NCBI RefSeq assembly: GCF_003248515.1
Contig: NZ_QFOB01000013.1
Location: forward strand, 1 to 64,000
Source: Sphingomonas sp.
GTDB taxonomy: Bacteria; Pseudomonadota; Alphaproteobacteria; Sphingomonadales; Sphingomonadaceae
Length of the DNA stretch: 64,000 nt
Reading direction: 5' to 3'
This document shows, piece by piece, positions 25,135 through 33,505 of the stretch. A program made the position numbers and the translations under genes. Numbering within the stretch: position 1 is the stretch's first letter; the number at the start of each line of letters is the position of its first letter. The notes below the pieces were generated by a model, which made no database searches, was not told the DNA's origin, and saw only the letters and a list, made by a program, of their open reading frames with translations.

Positions 25135-25287
25135 GTGAATAATAACCATAGGGTCGCGCTGGCTGCTCTCGCGGCGAATGACATGGTGTTTTTCTGCGCG
25201 GATGGGCCGGATCAACATATCGACGCGCCCGATCTACGCGCCATGCACATGGCGCGCGCGGCCGGGATCAGCGGGTGGGGGCCGTAA
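25135..25287 (+). CDS. Possible 50-residue small protein
   Basis: GTG-initiated frame (an in-frame ATG lies at 25183) ending at TAA 25285-25287. The translation contains VALAALAANDMVFFCADG and DAPDLRAMHMARAAG, with codon bias similar to genes nearby. No clear ribosome-binding site and no family resemblance. It could be a remnant of a larger gene or chance. Confidence 0.2.
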   Translation: MNNNHRVALAALAANDMVFFCADGPDQHIDAPDLRAMHMARAAGISGWGP

Positions 25288-25378
25288 TCACGCCGGGTGA
25301 GGGGAGGCGATGATCGTCTCCGAGGCGCACGGCGGACGGGATCCTTCGCGCGCACGCAGCCGGTGATGCGTACAGGTC

Positions 25379-25720
25379 TTACGGCTTGGCGGGCGTATCC
25401 GGAAAGGCGGTGGCGAGATAGTTGGTCACTTCGTCCAGCTGTTCGTCGGTCGCCTGTGCCCCGCGCGAGGCCATCGTGTTCACCAGCTCCACCCAGCCAT
25501 CATGCGACAGGCGCTGCTGGGCGGCGATCGCGGGATCGTGACATCCGGAACAGACGCGCAGCATCGTATCGCGGCCGGGGCCGGGGGGCAAAGCGCTGGG
25601 CGCGGCGGGCGCCGTCGCCACAGGCTGTGCAGGCGCGGCCGGGGCCTGGGCGAAGGCCCTTGGCAGGACGATGCCAGCGCCGCCCGCAAGAGCCAGGATC
25701 ACAAGTCTATGGCTCATCAA
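25379..25720 (-). CDS. Small periplasmic c-type cytochrome
   Basis: A 113-residue secreted monohaem cytochrome: signal peptide to about residue 25 (ILALAGGAGIVLPRAFAQ), an Ala/Pro linker, then haem motif CSGCH at residues 57-61. A later Met in VNTMASRG is the likely sixth ligand. Last gene of the nine-gene operon, directly after a PQQ-type dehydrogenase, so it most likely accepts electrons from that enzyme and passes them to the respiratory chain. The two Met codons at the start are equivalent. Confidence 0.9.
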   Translation of the reverse strand: MMSHRLVILALAGGAGIVLPRAFAQAPAAPAQPVATAPAAPSALPPGPGRDTMLRVCSGCHDPAIAAQQRLSHDGWVELVNTMASRGAQATDEQLDEVTNYLATAFPDTPAKP

Positions 25721-25778
25721 TGAATTTCCCGTCGCTTCCGCTCGTGGTTCTTTTGTGCCGGCTACTGTGAACGGGGGC

Positions 25779-27686
25779 TTATGGCAGGGAGAAGGCGATG
25801 ACGGAATCGCCCTCGGCCTTCGTGATATTCTGGCTGCCGCCGGTCGCCACTACCGCGACATATTCCTTGCCGCCGGCCCCCTGATAGACGGCGGGCGTCG
25901 AGGCTGCGGCCGCATCCAGCAGGATCGACCACAATTCCTTGCCCGTCTTCGTATCGAAGGCGCGGAAGCGCTTGTCGTCGGTGGCGCCGATGAAGGCGAG
26001 GCCGGCGGAGGTGAGCGTCGTGCCGCCAAGGCCAGGCCGGCCCGTATCCCGGAGCCCCTCGGGGAAGCTGTCCGTCACGCCCAGTGTCGATCGCCAGGCG
26101 ATCTTGCCGGTATCGATATTGACCGCGACCATCTGGCCCCACGGCGTGGGCCCGCACGGGAGCCGCTTGTCGGCATCCCAGAAGCGCCGCGTGCCGGCCA
26201 GCGGCCCTCGATTGACGTAGCTGCCGTCCGGATTCCTTTCCATTCGCATCGGCTGTGCGATGTTGTTGACGTTCGCCACGAACAGGCGCAGCCGGGGATC
26301 ATAGGCGCCGCCATAATAGTTCACGCCGCCCTGCGTGCCCGGCAGCGACACGGTATAGCGATCTAGCTCCAGCGGCGTGTAGACTGGCCCCAGCTTCATA
26401 TTGTTGTCGTCGACCAGTTTCTCGCAATAGGCCTGATGCGATGGCTCGCCCTTGTAGAGATTGTCGCGGCTGAGCTGCGTCTGCGCGAGCGGTTCGGGCA
26501 AGACCGGGAAGGGCTGGGTCGGCGAGAGTTGCTCGCCGGGGATCGTGCTGGCCGGTACGGGCCGCTCCTCGACCCCGAAGACAGGCTTGCCGGTCACGCG
26601 ATCCAGCACGAACATCAGGCTGTTCTTGTTGACCGAGACGAGCGCGGGGATGGTCTTCCCGCCCTTGCGCACATCCACCAGGGTCGGCGGGGACTGGGTA
26701 TCCATGTCCCACACGTCATGATGGGTGATCTGGAAGTGCCAGAGATATTTGCCGCTCCTGGCGTCCACCGCGACGATCGAACTGGAATAGAGATTGTCGC
26801 CCGGCCGATCGACGCCGACGCGATCGTTGTTGGGTGCGCCGAGCGGCATATAGAGGATCCCGCGCGCCGCATCGATGGTGAACCAGCCCCAGACGTTCAC
26901 GCCGGATCGCGCCACCCAGCTGTCTCCGCCCCACGTCTCGTGGCCCGGCTCGCCGGGCTTGGGGATGACGTGGAAGGTCCAGACGAGCTTGCCGGTGCGC
27001 GCATCCCATGCGCGCGTATCGCCCGCCGGCCCCCTGCCGCCGCCAAGGCCGCCCGGCCCCTCGCCGGGGCCGGCGCCGGTGATGACGAGATTGCCGTAGA
27101 TGATCGGCGGCGAGGGAAGGATGTAGGATGCCGTTGGCATGCCGTTCATCACTTCGGGCGTCTTCAGGTCGACGATCCCGCCCGCGCCGAAGCCGGGATT
27201 GAGCGCGCCGTCGCGTGCGGCGAAGGAATAGAGCTTGCCGTCCCGCGAGCCGACGATCAGCTGCGCGCCAAGCTTGCCGTCGCCCGGCCAGTAGGAGACG
27301 CCCCGGATCGAGACGAGATCGCCGTTCGGAACCGGGACCGACCATTTTTCGGCGCCCGTGGAGGCATCCAGCGCGACGATCCGGCCATAGGGCGTCGGCA
27401 GATACATGACGTTGCCCACGACGATCGGGATCGCCTCCGATATCATCACGCGCGAACTGGGCGCCTGACCGGCCGCGGGGCGGGGCTTCATGTGATAGGT
27501 CCAGGCGATCCGGAGCTTGCTCACGTTGGCGGGCGTGATCTGCGCGAGCGGCGCATAACGCTGCGCGCCGAGATCGCGATTGGAAGAAGGCCAGTCGCCC
27601 GGCCCGGCGGCGAGGCCGGGAAGCGCCGCAAGCAGGGCTCCGCCTGTCGCCAGCGCGGATAACGAGCCACGAAGATGATTCCTCAC
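25779..27686 (-). CDS. PQQ-dependent dehydrogenase, glucose dehydrogenase-like propeller
   Basis: A 635-residue secreted quinoprotein with an eight-bladed propeller pattern of repeated W-docking motifs (VVALDASTGAEKW, SIVAVDARSGKYLWHFQ, MVAVNIDTGKIAW). The segment ITHHDVWDMDTQSPP corresponds to the active-site region with the catalytic Asp. The GTG start at 27686 follows GGGAGC and yields a signal peptide (LATGGALLAALPGLAAG); frame upstream overlaps the hydrolase gene. It resembles the soluble domain of membrane glucose dehydrogenase and should oxidise a sugar or alcohol in the periplasm. Substrate unknown. Confidence 0.9.
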   Translation of the reverse strand: MRNHLRGSLSALATGGALLAALPGLAAGPGDWPSSNRDLGAQRYAPLAQITPANVSKLRIAWTYHMKPRPAAGQAPSSRVMISEAIPIVVGNVMYLPTPYGRIVALDASTGAEKWSVPVPNGDLVSIRGVSYWPGDGKLGAQLIVGSRDGKLYSFAARDGALNPGFGAGGIVDLKTPEVMNGMPTASYILPSPPIIYGNLVITGAGPGEGPGGLGGGRGPAGDTRAWDARTGKLVWTFHVIPKPGEPGHETWGGDSWVARSGVNVWGWFTIDAARGILYMPLGAPNNDRVGVDRPGDNLYSSSIVAVDARSGKYLWHFQITHHDVWDMDTQSPPTLVDVRKGGKTIPALVSVNKNSLMFVLDRVTGKPVFGVEERPVPASTIPGEQLSPTQPFPVLPEPLAQTQLSRDNLYKGEPSHQAYCEKLVDDNNMKLGPVYTPLELDRYTVSLPGTQGGVNYYGGAYDPRLRLFVANVNNIAQPMRMERNPDGSYVNRGPLAGTRRFWDADKRLPCGPTPWGQMVAVNIDTGKIAWRSTLGVTDSFPEGLRDTGRPGLGGTTLTSAGLAFIGATDDKRFRAFDTKTGKELWSILLDAAAASTPAVYQGAGGKEYVAVVATGGSQNITKAEGDSVIAFSLP

Positions 27687-27742
27687 GCTCCCGGTTCCTC
27701 TCTCGGTTCGGCTCTGCGGCCGGTTTTTACACAATGGTGCGG

Positions 27743-28603
27743 CTATTTCGGGCCGCCGGCTTCCGCCCAGAGCCCGTCCACCCGCACGGCGGGCCAGGAT
27801 GTCGCGGTCCAGCTCCAGCCCAGATCCTCCGTCCTGATCCGGGCGATCAGGTCCGCTTTGGTCGCGCCGCCCCGGATCGCGGTCCGCGCGCGGTCGAGGA
27901 AGGTGGCGAGCTTGGCGCGAAACCGCTCGACATCCGCGCGCGACAGGGGCGCGTCGCCATGACCGGGAATGGCCGTGTCGAAATCGAGCTTCAGCATCTC
28001 GTCCAGCGTGGCGATCCACCCGGCGATGGTTGCGCCGCCGGCATAATCGATCGTCGGATTGGCGGCGACGACGAGATCGCCGGTGGAAACCGTCTTTGCC
28101 GTCGGGAAATGAATGATCGCGTCGGCGGAGGTGTGGCCCGGCCGATAATGATGCGCATCGATCCGGCCGCGCATCAGCACCAGTGAGAAATCCTTCGTGA
28201 AAAGGATGCTGGGAGTCTTCGTCCCATTCTTCGCACTGGCCAGCAGGCGATCGATGCCGTCGACGCCGATCACCATCACGCCCGCCGCCAGAAAGCGATC
28301 ATTGTTGCCGATATGATCGGGATGATAATGGGTGTTGAACACGGCCAGCACCGGCAGCGTGCTGACGCCCCGCACGGCGGCGACGAGATTGTCGAAATTG
28401 GCGTCGCCGGCGAGCTTGTCGTCCACCAGCATCACGCCATGATCGCCGATGAAGGCGGTCACGTTTCCGCCCGCGCCCGTTATCATGAAAAGGCCGGGCT
28501 TCACCTGCCGTGCGATCTGCGGCTGGGGCGCCGGGGGCGGGGTCTGGGAAAATGAGGGGGCCGCGCCCACTATGGCAATCGCAACGAACGTGGTCCGGCG
28601 CAC
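27743..28603 (-). CDS. Secreted metallo-beta-lactamase-fold hydrolase
   Basis: An MBL-fold protein with the zinc motif NTHYHPDHIGNN, a later His in RPGHTSADAIIHF, Asp in STGDLVVA and the final His in IPGHGDAPL, so a full two-metal site. GTG 28603 gives a signal peptide (RRTTFVAIAIVGAAPSFSQ); frame is open to 28708, where it would overlap the preceding gene, so the start is uncertain. MBL hydrolases often accompany PQQ dehydrogenases in secreted quinoprotein systems. Here a role as a lactonase for oxidised sugars is an inference. A perfect 16-bp inverted repeat covers the chosen start. Confidence 0.82.
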   Translation of the reverse strand: MRRTTFVAIAIVGAAPSFSQTPPPAPQPQIARQVKPGLFMITGAGGNVTAFIGDHGVMLVDDKLAGDANFDNLVAAVRGVSTLPVLAVFNTHYHPDHIGNNDRFLAAGVMVIGVDGIDRLLASAKNGTKTPSILFTKDFSLVLMRGRIDAHHYRPGHTSADAIIHFPTAKTVSTGDLVVAANPTIDYAGGATIAGWIATLDEMLKLDFDTAIPGHGDAPLSRADVERFRAKLATFLDRARTAIRGGATKADLIARIRTEDLGWSWTATSWPAVRVDGLWAEAGGPK

Positions 28604-28660
28604 GCAGGAGCCCAGAGCCAGGAGCGCCGCCCTTCGATAACCCCGGGCTCCTGCGTGCGC
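28598..28660. repeat. Perfect 16-bp inverted repeat at the hydrolase start
   Basis: GCGCACGCAGGAGCCC (28598-28613) and GGGCTCCTGCGTGCGC (28645-28660) are exact reverse complements with a 31-base loop. In the mRNA (minus strand) the 3' arm contains the GTG proposed as the hydrolase start. It could hide that start, act as an attenuator, or be a processing site between the PQQ dehydrogenase and hydrolase cistrons. Confidence 0.75.
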
Positions 28661-28688
28661 GGGAGCATGGAGGGTGGCATCGCTCACC

Positions 28689-30329
28689 TCAGTTTCCACC
28701 AGCCGCACCAGGCGCCGCCGGCAGCGTCAGGGAATAGAGCGTGTCGCCGGCGGCGATCACCACATATTGTTTGCCGTCCAGCATGTAGGTCATCGGGCCG
28801 TTCGACTGGTTGGCCAGCGCCTTGTAATGCCACAGGATCTTCCCGTCCCGTGCACGATAGACGATGATGTTGTTCTGATCGTCGCCTGTGAACAGCAGAT
28901 TGCCCGCCGTCGCCATCAGCCCCGGCCCCACCGTGGCGCCGGGCGAATTGAGGTTGGGATAGGGGTGGCGCCAGACGATCTTCACGTTCGTCGGATCGAT
29001 TGCCAGCAACTCGCGCACGCTTTCGCCGATGCTGCCCCCGCCGCCGCCGGCATAGCCGGCGGGCTTCGGGCTGGTATCGTAGAGATAGTATATGCCCATG
29101 CCGCGCACCGTATTCAGATAGAATAGGCCGGTCTGATCCGAATAAGCGGGATTATACCAGTTGGTGGGGTTCGAATTGCCGATCGATCCGGTCGTCTTGG
29201 GATCATTGTCGCGATCGGAGATGGGCTCCAGCGTCTTGGGGTTCTGGCCCTTCACCCATTTGAGCGGATCCATATAGGGCCGGGATGCGATCGGCTTGCC
29301 CGTCTCGCGATCGACCGTGACGAACCAGCCCGAGCGCGCCGCATAGGAGACGAGCTTGCGCTCCCGCCCGTCGATCATGCGGCTGAACAGGATCGGCGTG
29401 TTGGTGCCGTCATAGTCGTGCGTGTCGTGCGGCATGGCCTGGAAATGCCATTTGAGCTTGCCGGTCTCGACATCCAGCGCGACGAGGCTGGCCGTGTAGA
29501 GATTGTCGCCCATCCGCCCCTGGCCCGCATAGACCGGGTTGGCATTGCCCGTGCCCCAGTAGAGCGTCTTGAGATCGGGATCATAGGTTCCGGGCAGCCA
29601 GGTGCCGCCGCCGCCATGGGCCGCTGATTCCGCATCGGGCCATGTCTCGATGCCCGGTTCGCCGGGGCCTGGCGTGACGTGGAAGCGCCATTGCTCCTCG
29701 CCCGTTTCCGGATCGAGGCTGGCGAGGAAGCCGCGAATGTCCATGGCGTCGCCACCGACGCCCACGATCACGTGATTGCCGGCGACGATCGGCGCCGAGG
29801 TGGAGAAATATTGCTTGCGCGCATCGGCGATCTCCTTGCGCCAGCGCTCCTTGCCGGTCGCGCTGTCGAGGCAGATCACCCAATTGTCCGGCCCCATGAA
29901 ATAGAGCCAGTTCTTGTACATGCCGACGCCGCGATTGCCGACGAGATGGCCGCCCTTGTCGACCCACTTGTAGGTCCACAGACGCACGCCCGTCCGCGCA
30001 TCGAGCGCATAGACGAGATCGGGCAGCGTCACATAGAGAATGCCGTTCACGAAGAGCGGGGTGCCCTTGAGCACCGGCACCGGGGCGCCGCGCATCGTGC
30101 CCACATCGCTGAAGCGCGATGTCCACGCCACCTGCAGGCTGCCGACATTGCTCTCGTTGATCTGATCAAGCGTGGAGAAGCGGCGGCCGGAATAGTCGCC
30201 ATGGAAGGTTGGCCAGCTATCCACGGGCGGCTTGCCCAGCAGGCTCGTGTCCAGCGTATTGGCGTGCGCCGCGATGGCGGCACCCAGCACCAGGCACCAG
30301 CCGGCGGATTTCGTGATGCGCCGCGTCAT
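28689..30329 (-). CDS. PQQ-dependent alcohol/sugar dehydrogenase
   Basis: A 546-residue secreted quinoprotein of the methanol/alcohol dehydrogenase type. After the signal peptide (KSAGWCLVLGAAIAAHA), it has SRRFSTLDQINESNV-like family opening (SGRRFSTLDQINESNV), DAMDIRGFLASLDPETGEEQW, YWGTGNANPVYAG, and PHDTHDYDGTN with the catalytic Asp. The mature protein has a single Cys, so the vicinal disulfide common in this family is missing. ATG 30329 overlaps the cytochrome stop as ATGA; the pair forms a dehydrogenase-cytochrome unit. Substrate is not evident. Confidence 0.91.
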   Translation of the reverse strand: MTRRITKSAGWCLVLGAAIAAHANTLDTSLLGKPPVDSWPTFHGDYSGRRFSTLDQINESNVGSLQVAWTSRFSDVGTMRGAPVPVLKGTPLFVNGILYVTLPDLVYALDARTGVRLWTYKWVDKGGHLVGNRGVGMYKNWLYFMGPDNWVICLDSATGKERWRKEIADARKQYFSTSAPIVAGNHVIVGVGGDAMDIRGFLASLDPETGEEQWRFHVTPGPGEPGIETWPDAESAAHGGGGTWLPGTYDPDLKTLYWGTGNANPVYAGQGRMGDNLYTASLVALDVETGKLKWHFQAMPHDTHDYDGTNTPILFSRMIDGRERKLVSYAARSGWFVTVDRETGKPIASRPYMDPLKWVKGQNPKTLEPISDRDNDPKTTGSIGNSNPTNWYNPAYSDQTGLFYLNTVRGMGIYYLYDTSPKPAGYAGGGGGSIGESVRELLAIDPTNVKIVWRHPYPNLNSPGATVGPGLMATAGNLLFTGDDQNNIIVYRARDGKILWHYKALANQSNGPMTYMLDGKQYVVIAAGDTLYSLTLPAAPGAAGGN

Positions 30330-31255
30330 TTCACGGTGCTCAGGTAGGTGACGAGATCCGTCATGTCCTTGTCCTTGAGCCGGTAGGCGAAGTTCTTGTG
30401 CCACTCGAGCGGATCCTTGAGCGTGACCTTCACGTCGCTCTGGCGCCAGGCGTGGACGACGCCCGCCTTGTCGCGCAGCACGATATCGAAATCGTCGATT
30501 TTGGTGACCTCGCCCTCGACGGTGCCGTCCCGTCCGACAACGGTGGCCTGGATCATCCGGGAGGGATGCCCGTCCCGTTCCGGGAAGATCATGTATCGTT
30601 GCAGATCGAGCGGCCGGAACCTGGCGCCAACGCCCTTGAGATCGCCCGTCGCCGAATGGCAGGCGGTGCAGGTCTTCGCGAAATAGGCGGCGCCGGCCTT
30701 CGCATCGCCGACCAGCAGGTTGTTCACATTCTGATAGGTGCCGCGATTGGCATAATTCTCGACCTGAAGGTGCAGGAATTCGGTGATGTCGGTGAGCGCC
30801 GCATCGCCGAGCTGGGCGAAGGGAGGCATGCCTTTTTCCGGCCGGCCCGCCTTCAGGAACGGCACCAGCTTTTCGCCATGATCGTCGTCCAGCAACTGGC
30901 TGGAATAGAGCAGATTGGGGCCGATGCCGCCGCGCGCGTCCGGGCCGTGGCAGGCGGCGCAATTCTGCGCGAAGACCGGGGCGCCGCGCTTGGCGGCCTC
31001 CGCATCCGGCGCCACGCCGAGCCCCAGAAAGGCGCGTGTCGCCTCCGCGCGGGCGGCGGGGGCCGCCGCGCCCTGGCGGGCGGACGGCTGCGGCGCGGAT
31101 GCGGCGCGGGGGGGCTGCGCGCCACCCGGCCTGCGTTCGCCCTGCGCGGCGGCCCCCATGTCGTCATTGGGATCCACCTGCTGACGCTGCTGGGCAAGCG
31201 CCAGCCCCGTCACGAACAGGGCGCCCGTGGCGATGGAAAGGGAGAAGCGGCGCAT
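30326..31255 (-). CDS. Periplasmic dihaem cytochrome c
   Basis: A 309-residue secreted protein. After the signal peptide (MRRFSLSIATGALFVTGLALAQ) comes an Ala/Pro/Arg-rich linker to about residue 70, then haem motif CAACH (99-103) and a second, CTACH (197-201). The C-terminal part (DFDIVLRDKAGVVHAWR) is a beta extension seen in cytochromes that partner PQQ dehydrogenases. It is coupled by ATGA to the PQQ dehydrogenase after it and probably takes two electrons from it. It follows the SRPBCC gene by 19 bases in the same operon. Confidence 0.92.
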   Translation of the reverse strand: MRRFSLSIATGALFVTGLALAQQRQQVDPNDDMGAAAQGERRPGGAQPPRAASAPQPSARQGAAAPAARAEATRAFLGLGVAPDAEAAKRGAPVFAQNCAACHGPDARGGIGPNLLYSSQLLDDDHGEKLVPFLKAGRPEKGMPPFAQLGDAALTDITEFLHLQVENYANRGTYQNVNNLLVGDAKAGAAYFAKTCTACHSATGDLKGVGARFRPLDLQRYMIFPERDGHPSRMIQATVVGRDGTVEGEVTKIDDFDIVLRDKAGVVHAWRQSDVKVTLKDPLEWHKNFAYRLKDKDMTDLVTYLSTVK

Positions 31256-31274
31256 CTCTATCGGCCCCGATCTG

Positions 31275-31784
31275 TCATTTGGCTTCCGCCAGTCGCTTCA
31301 TTTCGGCGAGCGCGCCTCCGAAACGGCCCTCGAGCCGCTTGTGCTCGGATTCCCGCACCGCATCCGAAGGCATCAGGGAGGCATCGTAGAAGAGCGTGTA
31401 AATCAGCTTCGTGCGGCCCTTGCCCGCAGGCTCGGCGACGAGCGACCCGTGATACTGATAGGGCGTCATCGTGCCGGCGCTTTGCCAATAGGCGTAGGAA
31501 GTCGCGGTCTTCGCGACCATCGGCTCCACCGTGGTGCCGTTGAGCCGCCTGACCGTTCCCACCTCGCCGGTGCCGGAGGTTAGCTCGCATGTCACCTTCA
31601 GCCAGTCCGCGATCGCGCAATAGCCGCCGATTTTCGCCCAGACCGCATCGACCGGCCGGTCGACGATGTTCGTCTGGACGATGGTCACATAATCGGCCGC
31701 CGCCACGGGAGAGGCTGCGACGAGACCGGTTACAAGGGCAATGGCGAGTGGGGCGATGGGGAGGAGTGCGCGCATCGCGATCAT
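31275..31784 (-). CDS. Secreted SRPBCC-family protein
   Basis: A 169-residue protein with a signal peptide (MRALLPIAPLAIALVTGLVAASPVAAA, in pieces) and a START/Bet v 1-like fold pattern: VDRPVDAVWAKIGGYCAIADWL at the start, a central beta section (YQYHGSLVAEPAGKG), and a long C-terminal helix (ALAEMKRLAEAK). These proteins bind hydrophobic or polycyclic ligands. Start ATG 31784 overlaps the ThuA stop; ATG 31775 would also serve. Its role in the operon is unclear; a periplasmic ligand carrier or chaperone is possible. Confidence 0.8.
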   Translation of the reverse strand: MIAMRALLPIAPLAIALVTGLVAASPVAAADYVTIVQTNIVDRPVDAVWAKIGGYCAIADWLKVTCELTSGTGEVGTVRRLNGTTVEPMVAKTATSYAYWQSAGTMTPYQYHGSLVAEPAGKGRTKLIYTLFYDASLMPSDAVRESEHKRLEGRFGGALAEMKRLAEAK

Positions 31785-32698
31785 CCCTGCCGTGCGGGGC
31801 GGGGAGGGGCCGGCGGCTGCTTGTAATCCACCAGTTCGTCGACCGGATGCTTGCCCGCCCAGGCGATGCCCCGCAGCAGCATATTCTCGATCATCGGATT
31901 GCCGAGGTTCGCATATTCGTGGCCCTGCATCCACACGAAGGCGCGCGCCGGCTGGCCGCCGGGCAACGCATGTTCGTAGGTCCAGATCTGCGGCACCACC
32001 TGGCCCACGCCGCCGCCTTGTCGCGCGGCCGGCGTATCATCGATCGTGGCGGTGGCGAGTACATGGATCTTCGGGCTTTCCGCCCATGTCATCTTGTAGA
32101 AGCTCTCTTCGGGCTTCAGCGCGAAATCCTTCACCCCCTTCATGATGGGGGAGGCGGGGTCGACGATGTGATAGGGCACGTTGGCATCGAGCGTGTAATT
32201 CACCTCGCCATGCTTCTTGCCGCCACCCACGAGCATGGCCATTTCGGCGGGATCCGGCCCGCACAGGGCATCGTGGATCATGACGATGCCGCCGCCGCGC
32301 TTCACGAACGCCATCAGATCGGCGCGCTCCTTCGCGGTCATGAAGCCGGTATCGCCCTTGTACATGACGATCACGTCCACCCCTTGAAGCTCGTCCGCGC
32401 CGGGCGCGTGGAAGGATCCGTCGACGACGGCGCCATGCTGCGTCAGGATTTTGCTCCAGTCCGCGAGGAACTGGGGATAATCATGCTGGCCGGGCAGGTG
32501 GGTCTTGAGGCCGGCGCGCAGATAGACGTGCATCCCGTTCAGATTCTGGCCGGGAATGCGCGGCTTTTCGGCACCCGTCGGCACGCCATTGGCATCGGTG
32601 ACGGCGCCACCCTGCGCGCCCGCCACCGCCGAAAGCGCCAGCGCCACGGCCGCTGCGCCGACGAGCGGACTCCACTTCAACATCGTCCTGATCATCAT
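31781..32698 (-). CDS. Secreted ThuA-like domain protein
   Basis: A 305-residue protein with signal peptide (MLKWSPLVGAAAVALALSAVAGA) and a ThuA/class I glutamine-amidotransferase-like fold: VDVIVMYKGDTGFMTAKER, VKRGGGIVMIHDALCG, ALPGGQPARAFVWMQGHE and a C-terminal ENMLLRGIAWA helix. ThuA proteins were named for trehalose utilisation in rhizobia and are linked to 3-keto-glycoside metabolism. A periplasmic ThuA next to quinoprotein dehydrogenases suggests that an oxidised sugar is the ligand. Third gene of the operon, coupled to the SRPBCC gene by ATGA. Confidence 0.86.
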   Translation of the reverse strand: MMIRTMLKWSPLVGAAAVALALSAVAGAQGGAVTDANGVPTGAEKPRIPGQNLNGMHVYLRAGLKTHLPGQHDYPQFLADWSKILTQHGAVVDGSFHAPGADELQGVDVIVMYKGDTGFMTAKERADLMAFVKRGGGIVMIHDALCGPDPAEMAMLVGGGKKHGEVNYTLDANVPYHIVDPASPIMKGVKDFALKPEESFYKMTWAESPKIHVLATATIDDTPAARQGGGVGQVVPQIWTYEHALPGGQPARAFVWMQGHEYANLGNPMIENMLLRGIAWAGKHPVDELVDYKQPPAPPRPARQG

Positions 32699-32749
32699 CC
32701 CTCTCCCCCCGGGCTTCGATCCGGGTTTTCGTTCGTGTCGTTCAGGCGG

Positions 32750-33505
32750 TCACTTCACGATCCAGCCGCCGTCGATCACGTAATCCGCGCCCGTGATGAA
32801 GCCTGCGAGATCCGAGCAGAGATAGCAGACGAGGCCGCCAATCTCCTCGACATTGCCCCAGCGGCCGACCGGCAGATTGGTGAGGAACTGGGCGTTGGCG
32901 ACGGGATCATTCTTCACCACGGCATTGAGCGGCGTGCTGAACGGGCCGGGGCTGAGCGCGTTCACCGTGATGCCCTGATCCGCCAGCTCGAGCGCGAGTG
33001 CGCGCGTGAAGCCCTGGATCGCAGACTTGGCCGAGGAATAAGCCGTTCGCTGCGGCAGCGAGACATGCGCCAGCATCGAGGCGAGATTGATGATCCGCCC
33101 ATAGCCCGTGCCAGTCATGCCCGGCACGAAGGCGCGGCAGGCGAGAAAGGTGGAGATCAGGCTGGAATCGACGACGCTGCGGAATTCCTCCAGCGTGAAA
33201 TCCACGCAATTCTTGCGGATGTTCGTGCCCGCGCTGTTGATCAGGATCTGCGGTGCGCCGAAGCGGGCATTTACCTCATCCCGCAGGCGTGCCACGTCCG
33301 CCTCGTCCAGCAGATCGGCCGTGAAGATGGCGGCGTCCGCGCCCCGGGCGGCCAGGTCGCTTTCCAGCGCGCGCAGTTTCTCCGCATTGCGGCCGACAAG
33401 CGCCAGCGCCGCGCCGGCCCCGGCCAGCGTGTGCGCCATGGCCTCGCCGAGGCCGCCACTCGCCCCGACGATGACGGCCGTTCTGCCGGTAAGATCGATC
33501 TTCAC
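32750..33505 (-). CDS. SDR-family oxidoreductase, gluconate 5-dehydrogenase/KduD-like
   Basis: A 251-residue classical short-chain dehydrogenase. The cofactor motif is VIVGASGGLGEAMA; NSAG (in INSAGTN) and the catalytic Ser-Tyr-Lys (NLASMLA, AYSSAKSAI) are intact. ARNAEKL-like VGRNAEKL suggests NADP(H) or NAD binding by an Arg. The overall pattern is close to gluconate 5-dehydrogenase and 2-deoxy-gluconate 3-dehydrogenase. I chose GTG 33505, which overlaps the MFS stop as GTGA; the open frame upstream runs into that gene. It probably oxidises a hydroxyl of an imported sugar acid. Confidence 0.9.
   Translation of the reverse strand: MKIDLTGRTAVIVGASGGLGEAMAHTLAGAGAALALVGRNAEKLRALESDLAARGADAAIFTADLLDEADVARLRDEVNARFGAPQILINSAGTNIRKNCVDFTLEEFRSVVDSSLISTFLACRAFVPGMTGTGYGRIINLASMLAHVSLPQRTAYSSAKSAIQGFTRALALELADQGITVNALSPGPFSTPLNAVVKNDPVANAQFLTNLPVGRWGNVEEIGGLVCYLCSDLAGFITGADYVIDGGWIVK

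Larger units (their letters stand above)
24989..25378. other. 390-base spacer upstream of the protease gene
   Basis: The part next to 24988 should hold the protease promoter. A terminator-like stem for the opposite operon lies at 25063-25089. A short open frame, listed separately, occupies 25135-25287. I see nothing else recognisable. Confidence 0.45.

Noticed and set aside
23594..25138. A 514-codon plus-strand frame opposite the S8 protease
   Set aside because: Antisense to a gene with an intact catalytic triad and its own terminator; translation has no family features.
26436..27662. A 408-codon plus-strand frame opposite the glucose-dehydrogenase-like gene
   Set aside because: Antisense shadow; the minus-strand product has signal peptide and propeller repeats.
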